Source: Metellina segmentata (taxonomy: Eukaryota; Arthropoda; Arachnida; Araneae; Tetragnathidae). From it: a stretch of 64,000 bases of DNA. The notes under the pieces were generated by a model that was given only the letters and a program-made list of their open reading frames with translations, did not search any database and was not told the DNA's origin. Position 1 is the stretch's first letter, and every line of letters begins with the position of its first letter. This document shows positions 11,940-24,500 of the stretch, piece by piece. The position numbers and the translations under genes are program-made. Location of the stretch: the NCBI GenBank assembly GCA_947359465.1, contig OX375874.1, positions 100,257,441 through 100,321,440 of the forward strand, read 5' to 3'.

Positions 11940-12715
11940 AGTTGAAATAAAAAAATTTCAAGCACTTTTATTTAATACATAATTTTTCTGGGATTAAAAC
12001 ATAATACACAATCAGGGTTTGCAAAGTAGTTGTGTAAACACAAGGATACGATTACATTTTGTGTAGAGAAAAAGAACGAATTTGGTAAACGAACATACAC
12101 TTTTAAACACAAGGATTCAAAAAGAAAAGTCTCTTACAAAGAAAACGAGGTGATGATACAGTACTAAACTCGTTCAGCGACAAATGAAGTCGATCACGGG
12201 CCAATGATACAGAAGGACGTAGAGCAATTCGCGGAAAGAAACTTGGTCAGCTTCAGAAAAAGTGACTCCAGATATCCCTAAACATTCCACTTAATTTCCT
12301 TTCAGATCTCCGGGGATGGTTTCGAAAACTAGAATATGCGTTGTCTAAAATAAGGTTCCAATTCGACTACTGCTGATTGCCAGTACGTGTTTAGACTGCA
12401 AAATGATCAATTGTGATGACATTGAAGTAAATAGCCAAGGAACAGACAGCAGCTTCTGGCGCGAGAATATTTCGACTTACCGTATATACAGTATTTTTTG
12501 TAAAGGGTGTACATTCTAAAAGTCCAGTTTGGATAGAGTTTTTATCACTGCCAAAAGACTTCTTTAACATGGAGAATATAGCAACACTTTTGTAATTTCA
12601 ATCAAAAGAAAAACTTTATTATCTGTGACGAGTACAACTGAAGTTGAATTTTCTTTTCCAATGTATTGCATAGAAGTCAATGACACAACATCCCATCTAC
12701 ATTAACCCTACTGTT
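11940..12715. other. Intergenic, no recognisable gene
   Basis: Conserved in order with about 43270-44030 of unit 2 at the general background level. No ORF, RNA gene or element end could be supported. Confidence 0.5.
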
Positions 12716-12719
12716 GTTT

Positions 12720-12900
12720 TTCAGACGAGATATCTAGTCACAAGCAGAACTGACTAAATCTTGTTCGACGAGATCTCTCGTCACAAGAGGAAAACTGGCC
12801 ACATCAATTATTGGTAATATCCTGGTGCAATTAGTAACAAAATTGGTCATATCTCTATGAACGAGATATCTCGTCGAACCCTCTTTTGGAATTGAAAGAA
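12720..12900. repeat. Decayed tandem repeat with ACGAGATATCTCGT-type palindrome
   Basis: Successive GACGAGATATCT-AGTC-like and GACGAGATCTCTCGTC cores are spaced about 43 bp, separated by ACAAGCAGAACTGACTAAAT-like text. The same pattern is found at about 500-700, 19440-19620, 24115-24220, 27530-27690, 44040-44215, 50955-51120, 58670-58760 and 61915-62105. Confidence 0.55.
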
Positions 12901-12944
12901 AGTTATCGTCAATGGAGATGATGTATCCAACTAGTTACCACAGT

Positions 12945-13165
12945 CCCAAACTAAGCCATCCGGTGTATCGCCTCGTAAATTTGAACCACGGTGAGCTGAC
13001 AACATCTGAACTGGCACCTTACTCTATAAACGTCCACACCAACCCAACATAAGGACTTTCGGCCACGACAGATTTAAGGTGCATGAGCCGCCTCCGGATT
13101 CGAATCAGGAACCTTCCTATCTAGAGGACTGCACCTTAAGCACTATACCGTTTGGTAGTTCGAGG
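12945..13165 (-). mobile_element. S1 SINE
   Basis: Minus-strand head with a B box (GATTCGAATC as read on the plus strand) and a TATAGTGCTTAAGGTGC A-box region, followed by the S1 body. The counterpart in unit 2 is at about 44285-44480 and is itself interrupted by further SINEs. Confidence 0.75.
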
Positions 13166-13169
13166 ATAT

Positions 13170-15130
13170 GATATACTTATTTACCCTGCCAGGCCGTATC
13201 CATTCGGCGACGAGTTGGGGTTGCAACGCAACCCTGACCATCACAAGTGTTTTTGCATTTATTACAAACAAAAAAAGTGGTTTTAAGATCTTGACATTTT
13301 TTGTTTTTCTTGCTGCGCAGACAGTGCGCTAACCTTTTTTTCTTATTTCCATGTATGTAGATCCAATATTTCAATACATACATAAAGATATTGTCCTCAC
13401 ACATATGAACTTAAAAAATCTTCAAATAATAACCTTTACAGATACTCTCTGCAAATAAGGTTAGTCCTATTTATGACTTTTTATAAATTATACGTTTAAT
13501 ATAATACAATATATGCAAATACCATAAAATTACATCATTTTTCCGGTAACACAAAATGTTACGCTAAAAATGTTTCTTCTTTTAAAGCAAATTAATATAC
13601 CAATTTTTTGGCCAATGTTTATTCAATTATATTATTCTAGACTGTTTTGAAATTATTTAGTGTAGATGTTACTTTGTCTCCAGGGGATCCGATGTATCAG
13701 TTTCTGGTAACACAGACGTCAGAAATGTTTCTGGTAACACAGACAAATTCCATTTATGGGATAGTCTTCGTGTTAATTTAGAAGATTATAGTCCTCGAGT
13801 GCTATTTTTAGTACCAAATTATGTCGCATTAATTGTCACCCACATCAGTTTTTACTGTTGTTTATTTATTATTATTATTTTTTCTTCCGGTAACACAAAT
13901 GTTACGAAATTTTGTTTTTGTTTTTAGAGTGGTCTTGGTTATCGATTAATGCTCGTATTAAATCAATTAATGATGGTCCAAGAGCATCTTTTTTAGTCTT
14001 AAAATTAATTACGCAAATTGATACCCTTCCCGAAATATTTATTGTTTATTTTTTGTTGTTTTTTAAGTTTTTATCTTGTCCTGTAAACCGACAGATATCA
14101 CACCACAGTTTCTCGGTCATTTTCTGAGAAATTAGATGCTGCTCTATCCCTGTATATCCCCAGGTAGCGTAAAATGTTGCAGTAAAATTTTTTATTTTTC
14201 TAAAAATTTCTAAAAGTGTTTTATTTTTTATAAAAATTTTATCAGACGTATAAGTATACTTATTTAGACGGCCCGGCCGTCGCTATTCGGCGATGAGTTT
14301 GGGTTTCAACGCAAAGCCCAGCGCAAGCTTTTTTGCATTTATTACAAAAAAAAAAGTGGTTTTACAGATCTTGACAATTTTTTGTTTTTTCTTGTTGCGG
14401 AAACAGTGCGCCTAACGTTTTTTTATTATTATTTTTAGTGTATATAGATCCAATATTTCACTGCATATGTGTATACAAATATTGTCATCACGAATATAAC
14501 CTTTAAAATTTTCTAAATTATAATCATTACAGATACTCTCTGCGAATAAGGTTAGTCCTATTTATGACTTTTTATAATTTATACATTTAATGTAATACAA
14601 TATATGCAAATAACACAAAATTTCATCATTTTTCCGGTAACACAAAATGTTACGCTAAAACATTTTCTTCTTTTAAAGCAAATTAATGTACCAATTTTTT
14701 GGCCAATGCTAATTCAATTATATTACTCTTGGCTATTTTGAAAACCTACTGTAAATGTTACTTTGTCTCCAGGGGATCCAATGTATCAGTTTCTGGTAAC
14801 ACTAAGAGAAATTTAATTTCTGGGTTAGTCTTCGTGTTAATTTAGTAGATTATAGTCCTCGAGTGCTATTTTTAGTACCAAATTATGTCGCATTAATTGT
14901 TACCCACATCAGTTTTTACTATTGTTTTTTTTTCCTTCCGGTAACACAAATGTTGCGAAATTTTATTTTTGTTTTTAGATTGATCTTGGTATTAAATCAA
15001 TCAATAATGTTCCAAAGGCATCTTTCTTAGTCTTAAAATTAATTACGCAAATTGATACCCTTCCCGAAATATTTATTGTTTATTTTTTGTTTTTGTTTAT
15101 GTTTTTATCTTGTCCTGTAATCCGACAGAT
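13170..15130. repeat. Two tandem copies of an unclassified interspersed repeat
   Basis: About 13180-14250 and 14258-15130 share the order CCATTCGGCGACGAG, TTTTTGCATTTATTACAAA, CTCCAGGGGATCC and repeated GGTAACACAAATGTTACG. A single, partly overwritten copy is at 44940-45595. The minus strand near 13177-13404 can be read as a cysteine-bearing segment (TTFFVCNKCK) faintly like the end of a piggyBac transposase, but this is too weak to assign. Confidence 0.6.
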
Positions 15131-17070
15131 ATGATATACTGGAAATTTTATCTATGTGGGGATAATGGTAATCATACATCAGGGCAGATCTGTACCCTCT
15201 GTGAATTTTGGTCTGGTTTGTCACAATTTTTACGTAGCGAAGTAAACAGATGGAAAAATTGAAAGTAGTTGATAGCTGTGGGATATAAAGTGGAAACATG
15301 AAAATATTTATAAGGCCTTTCAGGGTTTTGACTTTGATTTTATTGATATGAACGAGGTAACTCAATCTTATTGGAATTGACTAATAAATGGTGGAAAGAC
15401 AAGCAAGATGCCCAATCAAATCCTCTATTCTGAACTTCATAGAGTCTCAATCTACCACGCTTGTCCAACCAAATGGTTAACAGCCAAAGCTCTACAGTTC
15501 ATCTGTTTGTTTCTATTTGTTAACTAACTGTGTTAGAGCTCTATAGTTCTTAAACCTCCAACGTTGATACGATTTCCCAAAAGTGTGGTTTTGACGTTAC
15601 GACATAACCCATATAATAACTAAATAACCACATTTTACTTAAGATCCCGTGGGTTCTTTCAACTCTTAGAAATATTCTATTGATCCTCTCCACAAAATAC
15701 AATCTTTCTTCGGAATAATTATTTTGATTCTCTTCTCAGAATAGAACATTTTTTGGGGAAGTTTTATTGGTTCTTTCTATAGATTCTAATTCTGTTGGCC
15801 AATTCTGCTTTTACAATATAATCTTTTGAACAACTTCACTGCTCATTTTAATAGAACAAAATCATTTTGAAATATTCCATTGGTTAGTTCTGGAGAATAG
15901 AATTCTTTGGAGAGATTTTATTGGTAGCGAGAGTCAAAATAGTTTATAAGTCATGGAGAGAAAACTGCAGGTTGTAAAGTGGAGTTACGTGTGTGAATAC
16001 CTTAAAGAGTCAACGATTGCTTAGGTTTTTAAAAGGATTTGGGTAGATATTAAGGTTAAGAAAAAGCAACCATTCCATATCCGTAAATCCTACACTATGC
16101 AGAAATTCACTACAACTCAATATTTCATCACAAGAATGTTAATTTTCGCAAAACTCCTGAATGCAATTTCTGCTAGAAAATTCAGTGAAGGATGAATATA
16201 ATTAGTTGGAGAAATGTATGCAACGGACTGATCCTTTGTATATATCACTTCTAAAACTTTTCACATTCTCACAGCCAAAAAAAATCACTTAAATTTTTAC
16301 TGTTCCAATTTTTTTAAGTTAAATAAAAAATATTAGTTTTTGTCATTTACATAAAATTTCATAAGTGTTGTAATTCTAGATAAATTGTTTCTAGTTCCGT
16401 TCTTCTGTACCTTAAGCACTACTTATGTTCATACTTGTGTGTAGCATAAATCTATTTTTCTGGTTCTATATTCTATATTTCCTAGAAGCGATTACAAAAT
16501 TATGTTTTCTTTTCTTTACATAAAGATCAATATAATTATTTTACTAATGCTTTATTACCGTCATTCGTTGTTAAAATATCGTTGTTATGTTCAATGTTCG
16601 TGGTGTTGGGAAACATAGGAATCCAGAATTTAAAATCCTCATCCAAATATTTTTAGCTTTTTACATGACATAGGTTTTATCCATCATATATAATTATATA
16701 TAATATTCACTCATTATGTTTTGACTCATTTCACTTTATTATTATATTATATAAATGATTTTTTTTAAACTTGAGTTTGGCATAATATGTCCCAAGAGGA
16801 CTCAATGCCACAAAACCAAATCCAATCCAATCCAATCCAAAATTTATAAAACAATCTAATAAAGTGGTGTCAGTGTCAAGAGATTCCGACTCTTGTTCAC
16901 CAGCTGCAAGCACACGACCACAGTCTTTAATTTCCTTTTCAAACCACGTTTGAGCCCTCTTGTTTGAATATTACTGTCTGGGAGCAAATTGTAAGTTTCT
17001 TAAGATGTTCTCTTCATTTATAGCCTATGCACCATATAATTATTTTATTTAACCCTGTATGCGGTTGCTA
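15131..17070. other. Intergenic, with a decayed AT-rich repeat
   Basis: No gene found. About 15650-15950 contains repeated ATTCTATTGATCC / TTTATTGGTTCTTTC phrases that look like a reverse-oriented relative of the pattern at 22650-22990. A short CCAATCCAATCCAATCCAA run lies near 16820-16838. Confidence 0.4.
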
Positions 17071-17077
17071 CGATATA

Positions 17078-17670
17078 CGAGCTGTGTTCAATAAAGAATG
17101 ATCGTAAATTAATAAAAAATATTTTTCTGTACTAATCCTCCAAATTTTTAAGTTCTTTCTCAAATACTCTCCATTGCATGCAATGCACGTATCCTTCCTC
17201 TTTTTATAGTCTTAAAACACATGATTAAAGCCATTTTTTTAACAGGTCTTTAAAATCCCTAACGCAACTTTTATCACTGCCTGTGATGGTGAAAACCTTT
17301 TTTCCCGGAGGTGTTTCTTCAAATACGGGAAAAGAAAAAAAATCGCATAGCTATATTAGGACTATATGGAGAATGGAGAACACATATGACATTGGCTTTT
17401 GAAAGATCTGACGATTTTTTAAGTAGAAAACAAATTTTCAATGCAGTGTATTGCCTTTCGCGTCTTACATCCAATTTAGCCGTTGGCGAAAGTAAAACTA
17501 GGTATTCTTGGCCTAATGCCAAGGCCTCATCAATGACGTCATGATCGTGAAATTTACGCTATCTATTCTCTAATTATCCCACTACACATTCAATATGAAT
17601 TTTGGTATTCTTGATTTTTTTTTAAATCACCTTAAAAAAATTATTATCATTTTTTATTGAACAGCCCTCG
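17078..17670 (-). mobile_element. mariner deletion derivative (unit 1 copy)
   Basis: 593 bp flanked by TA with inverted ends related to CGAGGGCTGTTCAATAAAGA. Only the transposase C-terminal region remains on the minus strand (LHSPYSPNIA), and it is broken. The orthologous insertion is at 48335-48922, so it entered before the units duplicated. Confidence 0.8.
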
Positions 17671-18224
17671 TATATCAGCCCTCCAAATCCGATCGTTTTT
17701 CTAAATAAAAAAAGGCAAAAATGAATAATTCAAAGGCCATGCTTTAAATTTTAAAAAAGAGTCTCTAATGGTACCTTTTTACGTGCACAGGACCCTGTGA
17801 CCAAACTATGTGTAACGTGACCCTTGGAGTGTTTTCGTCATAGCAAATCTTGACGATTTCACTACTTTTGAACTCCATTCTATAGCAATGAGGATTCACC
17901 TAACCTGTCGTTAGATGTTACATTAGCAAACGAGGCCATAAGATACAATATCAATCGCGCCAAGTCAATTTTTCAAAAGTAAAAACGTGTCTACTAGTCG
18001 AAATGTGGTTCATCCCTTATGAAGCTATTGTCAGTAGAAATGTTCAGTGTATTTTATACAACTCCTATGCCTAGGAAAACGAATTCCCTGCGAAGGCAAG
18101 TTTTCTAAGTAGCTATCACTTTCAGACATTGTTTATAAGTAATCATTATCAATCTCTTAGCTTTGTGCGAGATGGATACTCATTCATAAGTATGTTAGGT
18201 GAGTAGTTAATAACGTCTATTGGC

Positions 18225-18480
18225 TACGGTCCTCAATCAAATCCTATGGCAAAAAATCAATTACAACCCCTCGCAATTTTGAACCATACTCAGTTGCCGT
18301 TTTAAACACCTGAGCTGGTACCACAACTTTCATACCACACCAACATGAGGACATTTGAGGTTGCCACATATTTTACGTACACCAACCCTCCCGTACGCAA
18401 TTTTTTTTATTTGTTCTAATTCCGAACTCGCAATCCTCCGGTTTCTAGTCTGTTACTCTTCCAAACCAGCTACTTGGACT
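18225..18480 (-). mobile_element. SINE of a second family (S2), downstream of gene B
   Basis: Minus-strand head TGGTTTGGAAGAGTAACAGA with a GAGTTCGGAAT B-box-like string, then a body sharing GGTACCAGCTCAGGTG with S1. Shared with unit 2 at 49735-49985, where the gene C 3' end has the same arrangement. Confidence 0.6.
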
Positions 18481-18562
18481 CATTCTTTTATTGAAGTGTG
18501 ATTATAATGGAACGATTCAATATGCTCTAAGAATACGAGAGTCAGTTTGGGGTTGTAGAATG

Positions 18563-18568
18563 TTTATT
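18563..18568 (-). terminator. Poly(A) signal of gene B
   Basis: AATAAA on the minus strand, 29 bases after the TGA stop of exon 10. The same signal at the same distance follows gene C, which supports exon 10 as the terminal exon with a very short 3' UTR. Confidence 0.7.
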
Positions 18569-18596
18569 ATATCTTTAGCAAAACATTCGTTTGTTA

Positions 18597-21500
18597 TCAG
18601 ACCGAAGCCATCCCCAAAATAGCCTGCTGGACAAGTAGAGTACTTTTAGACATCTGGTCTTCTAAAACTATGCGAAATGCCACCCTTGTGCCCGCAGTAA
18701 TTTTTATATATATACAAACAAGAGGGGTGGACGAGCACAAGGGGGCAACCGCAGGAATCTTCGGATCAATGACGTCGGAAGGCACTCTATAGATGTTAGT
18801 TATCCAGCTCTTGGCTTTCCTGGAAGATAACACAAATGTGCATTATATACACTATTGAGGTTGAAACAGTATATTTTAATTAATAATTCATTCGGTATCG
18901 TTTCTCTATATTTGAAAGTCCATAAAATGTACTTAAAACGTATCAAATTTTGTCTATAATCCTTGAATTTTACCCAGACCTCTTTTCTTACAATATGTAC
19001 CTGCAATCTAAAACTTCTTAATTCGTATATTTTAGTCTTTACTCCTTTAATGTTACACATTTTTATTACATTTACGAAAATTTAATTTCTTTAAATTTGT
19101 GAAGTATTTTTCCCTTAAAATTTAATTTCCTGGATATTAATCGTCAACTTTAAATCGTTCGGAGAGGAAAGCTAATCGCAAAAACACGAGGTACCTTAAA
19201 TTTCGGTGGAAGATCTTTTTTGTTGGTGGATTAGCTTCTAGGTTCGCGGTTAAAGCGCAATATTTGAGCAAGATGCGCCAATCACAAAAGAAATAGTCTC
19301 CAAATTATTGAGAAATTTATACAAAGAAAGCCTATTGACAAAGAATGGAATCGAATCTGAGTGGAAGTACTTGAAAAGTCCTTGAATTTGTTAAATGTAA
19401 GATTGAGAACTCTGTCCTGACTCACTATTACTTAAAGTTTGTTATGAACGAGATTTCTTATCATCATAATATTGCTAATGTTTTGATGACGACAAGATAA
19501 CAGTCTAGTCAGTTATTCTTGCTTTGACTTGTTATCTTGCCATTAGGTCTGGGTAAGTCTACTAGTGACTAGATATTTCGTAATGAGATTCACTAGGTTT
19601 ATTAATCTAGATGCTTCAAGACTCTTCTATAGTATACATTAAATACTGCTTTAATTTGTGTATAGATTCGAACTAAATCATTGAATTTGAGCAGATACTA
19701 ATTAACTGACCGTATTCACTTTTTTTTTTAACATTTGTTTAACGACTAATTATTAATTTTCAGTTCAAAACATAAAATTATTTATAATGTTAAACATATC
19801 CTAAAGAGTTTACAACTGCATTCTTTACCATCATCAAAGTAAGAATTAAGCTACTTCAGCTAAAAGTCAGTTAATGGTAATTATTTAACGCTCGGATCAA
19901 TTCCACAGGGAAAGATATTTTTTTTTATAAAGCTTCAAAGTCGCAACCCTCCAATTGCAATTTCGTAACTCTTCCAACTTGCATAACGCGCTAATAACGC
20001 TCTAACGCGACCCCCTCAGTTAACGAGTGTCTGCTCTAAAGTAACGAGAAATGACATTAAATCCGAACTTACATCTAAAACACAACTTCACTCCATCTTT
20101 CACATCTTCACAGGATACGTGTGATATTATTATCTTTTCAAGTTTTGTAGTTGGAGGAAAAGAAATTCCGGTTTAGACCTTATCTTTGCAATTTGATATT
20201 GGTGTGGGTATTTGTGACCTGTTTATTGTAGCTATGGCGACCAAACATGATATCTAATGCTCAGGCTCCAAGTTTAAGCTCAGGCTGAAAACAAGAATAT
20301 GAATAGAATGAAATCAAATGAAATTTTTAGTGATTCACAATGTATCACTTAAAATTTGAACTGAGTATATGAATATCACTTTATATTAAATTCAAAAGTC
20401 AGCATGTAAATAATAAGTATCCCATTCAATCGAAGATGTGGTTAAGTATTTATAAATGTACAATATAAATATGATTAGTAGGTAGTTAATGAAAGTCACT
20501 CAGGAGTTGTAAGAGCTAGGTGTCAAAACGAATTGCAAGATTCGAGGATAACATCTCGTAAGTTTGAAGAGAGAAAGAGAAAACGTTTGAGCGTATACGT
20601 CGGAATTTGATCAGAACGAGTTTCAAATTCGCAACTTTTGGATTTTGTATCTGTTATTCTTCCAACAGCGCTACAGCAGATTTTCAGTTATTCTTCCGAT
20701 TCGCAGCACCCAGCGCAGTTTCAGTAATAGTAATTTTTTACTGTTTTATTTCGGTTCTTGCAATCATTTTATTTTTAATAATCGGTTTCGGGGTATATAC
20801 CTTCGCCTATCTTATCATTTTCTCTCAACCTGCTACTTTCAATAGAAAGCAGAATCTGTAATTTTACTGCTACTTAAGTATTTTTTAATCAATTTTCTTC
20901 GATTGGTCGCCGTTGTAAGAGGTCTAGGAGTTATGGATTATTATTATCTGCATTTTAATTTTACTTTAAAATTATTATTTTTTTTAATGTGCACTCACCT
21001 CAAACCCATAGCCCTCACGTGTCTCATATTGTCCACGGTGTAATTAATGGACCTTAGGTAATCCTGTATCCAAGATAGTTCACCAATGAAATCTGAAAAA
21101 AGAAGTCTTAATAATTGCGTGTTCTTCAGATTCTGATCATAGATTTGAAATATAAGTAGATTGTACATTGTTATTCGAAGCAGCTTCAAAACGCATGAAC
21201 AACTCATGGGCAACTAGTCTGTGCTTCTGTAAAACATTTACGTGGTTTGCCGTTTTGCCATCTAATCTCCTGTCATCATATAGCTATATAACTTCTTACG
21301 ACAGGGTAGTGTGTGAATCAGCATTTCTATAGTGATGACAAAGGTAGTTAAATCACTCCAAAGTCTACTGCCATCAGATGATAAATCAGTGGACCAATCT
21401 TACTTTGTACAATAACTTAACACGCGCACATATGTCACAGTCCTATGTAGGTCTATATATGTCCTATTTAATTTCATAATATCTGAAGGTTCAAAGAGAT

Positions 21501-24500
21501 ATATAATTATTAAAGGGGTCTATGTTCTCAAACGTAAGGATCTAAAAAAAGCATAACGCTGAACATTTGGAATCGATTAATACTTAATTATGAAATTTAA
21601 TGTAATTGTGTGCAATTCATTAACTGTCAAAAATTGAAAAATATTATTCAAAGAATTTATGAAATGAAATTTACCATATTTGGATGTTTGTAGATATTCG
21701 ACGAAATGACTGGTAAAATCGATGCTTTCGTCGTCAGTCATTGAACTCAACATCATATCTGCAAGAAAGAAAGAAGATTCGGTTTTAAAATTAATTGTTT
21801 CATGAGGTGTCCTTATGTCTTCCTCTTTGGTATTGACCCCAGAACGTCGCCAATAACATATTGTTTTGCTCCAGTGCTACGGTAATTCAACTACCCCCCG
21901 CTGTTTTCCTTTGAATTGAATTCAAAAGATTTGGAATGATTCCATCTTTCCAAATAGGAATTTTCATTAGGTACAAAAAGTCAGAATTGATTATGAGTTA
22001 GGTTGAAATTTATGTAGGTAATTCTTTACGTAAAGTCGCACTGGCTATCTGTAACGACCTGGGATCAATCCCGAAAGGAAAGATTTCCAGACCACGGTCA
22101 GATCCATGAGCTACGCCTCGAACCACAGTCAGATAACAAGAACAACACTTGAGCTGGCCCCCCATTCTCTTTAATTCCTCGCCACGTTTACGTGGTGTCT
22201 TTGAAGACCACGACAGTTTCAACATGCACTACCCCTATGTACACGATTATCTTTGGCTGCACCTGATTTCGATCTCGATACACTGCGTTTGTTTATCCGT
22301 TACTCTTCCAAACGAGCTCCCACTGCTCCCACTTCTCTAGGATTCTGTGTGTGAGTATGTGAATTTTATAGAGGAAACATCCAACTCAATGTATTCTAAA
22401 GAATGAAAATATTCAATTGCATCGTTCCATAGAATTATACTAATGTCCAATATTTTGTATCAACAAAGAAAATCTTAGTGTTATAAAATTCCGTTTACTT
22501 TATTCTTCTTTTAATCGTAATCTTAAAAGTATTATTTAGCACTCATTTATACATTTTTTCTCCTTTGTTAACGAATTTTTGGTACGATCGCTATTCTGTG
22601 TTAAATGATATTGAACCACTGTCCTCGTGTGTCCATGATCTCACTTCATTAAGCAGAGGACCAGTAGAATCTTTCCAAAGGATTCTGATAAACGGAAAAC
22701 CAGTAGGATCATCCCAAGTTATTTTTTCAAAAATATTATACATTTGAATCGTTCCAAGGGCCGTATTAAAAGGAAAGGAGCAATAAGAATCTTCTAAATG
22801 ATTTTGTATTATAGGGTGAGACAACAAAATATTTGAAAAGGATTCCTTTGAAAGGAAAGGACTAATAGGATAGTTCCAAGTTATTTTATTTTACAGATTA
22901 ATATAATAGACTCATTCCAAAGAATTACATAACACAAAAAGGACCAATGTATATGTTTTAAATGCTCCTTAATTTGAAAGAATCTAAGTATTTGTTCAAC
23001 TAATCTATTTGGTTATTTAGTTATCAATGTTCTAAGAAAATAGAAATATTGCTTTGAAATATCTAGACTCTCAAATGTTTGACAGCAAATTCTGTTACAC
23101 ACCTGCATCGGGTATGCATCGAACACCATACGAGTTCCATGCGTCCCACATCATTTCTTCAACAGTCTGGCAGTTGGAATAAATCCGATGTAGTTTTTTA
23201 TAGCATCGCCTATTTTTGGAGGATAGGTTCTGGAAGAATAAAAAACATGTCGTGTATCATTCAAACAATAAGCATTCATAAAACTAGTCAAAATTACGAA
23301 TCTTCAATTTAGCATGTTAACCAACCTACTTTATAACTTTATGGCCACAATGGAACGTACTTTTAGTGGGTTAAGTCCTTCTTATGACTTACATATACTA
23401 AAAATATAGCTTTTAACCCTATGAGTGGTTTACACGCAAATTAAACTTCGAAAATTGTAGTCTCTTCTGCATAACTTCTAATCAATTTGTACCTTCTTTG
23501 TTGATAAAAACTTTACGAAATACTCTATTTTAAATAAAGGATCAATAGAAACTACCCAAATCATTTTATTACAAAGAAAGAGGGAATGGAATAATCCGAA
23601 AGGATTGGGTTCCAAGAAAACCACTTATTTTCTTAGTTTAACTAGTCATCGTTACCTAATCTTAATAATTATCCACAAGAAGCTTAAATGATCGAGCGTC
23701 TACAATGGTTGGAGTCTTGAGGGGAAATTCAAGGACGTTAAAAGTTAAAATTGATTTCTTCCTCATATATACGCTAATATGATTCAAGTTATACATATAT
23801 TTCATATATAATTTCATTGATAATTTTGTCAGCTTTTTCAGGACCTTCAATGACCACAAGCCGACGCTTTTTGCTTATGCTTGGACAAACTGAATTTCGT
23901 CTTTTTGGCAAAAAGGAACGGATTTGTGAACAACATAGAATTACCATGGTGTACCATACCACGAAGGATGGATTTATATTACCAACCTCCTTACATACAT
24001 CCACATATTCTATACACAAAACGTTCATAGAGTTGCCTCAAATTCATTCGAAGAGAACAATAATCCATCTTTAAGACCTGATCCTGGTAGTCTCTATGAA
24101 GTTACTCGTTATTAGAAGAAACTTTACTAGATCTTTTTCTCTTCATGATAAAAAAATTCACAACTTAGTGACAAAATTGGATAGGCCTTGTTTTATGAGT
24201 TACCTCGTCGAACCACTTGCATCCCCGGATTCGAACTATGATCCGTTCGATCCAGAAGCTAACGCACTGACCACTAGACCAATTTGATGGATTTGCACGT
24301 CTAAAAGTAAGATTTAGAAAATAGTATGTTACCTTCCATGTGGATGCGAGTCTTTGGATGGGCTCCACGAGCAACCCTTCCATTATCGCTTTTGTTGAAT
24401 GTAGATTCTTCAGTTTATGAAGGCGATGTGCAATAAGGATGAAATGTTTTAGCACAGTAGAACGAATCTCCATATTAGGCGTGTTTAGTATAGTATCCTG

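Noticed and set aside
13170..15130. CRISPR-like or LTR pair interpretation of the two 1 kb direct repeats
   Set aside because: Eukaryotic setting, no spacer structure, and no TG...CA ends, primer-binding site or internal coding region between them; a local tandem duplication explains it.
15105..15365. 86-codon minus-strand frame partly shared with 46380-46631
   Set aside because: Frame is not maintained between copies and shows no motif or codon bias.
23789..24028. Minus-strand frame with SKKRRLVVIEGPEKADKIIN in intron 6 of gene B, at first a candidate extra exon
   Set aside because: The gene C counterpart (about 57000-57170) has stops in this frame and is interrupted by a mariner insertion next to it; no matching splice phases were needed, since exons 6 and 7 join in phase 0.
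24225..24295. Possible tRNA gene on the minus strand
   Set aside because: B box is good but no closed cloverleaf or acceptor stem could be drawn, and it is joined to a repeat body.
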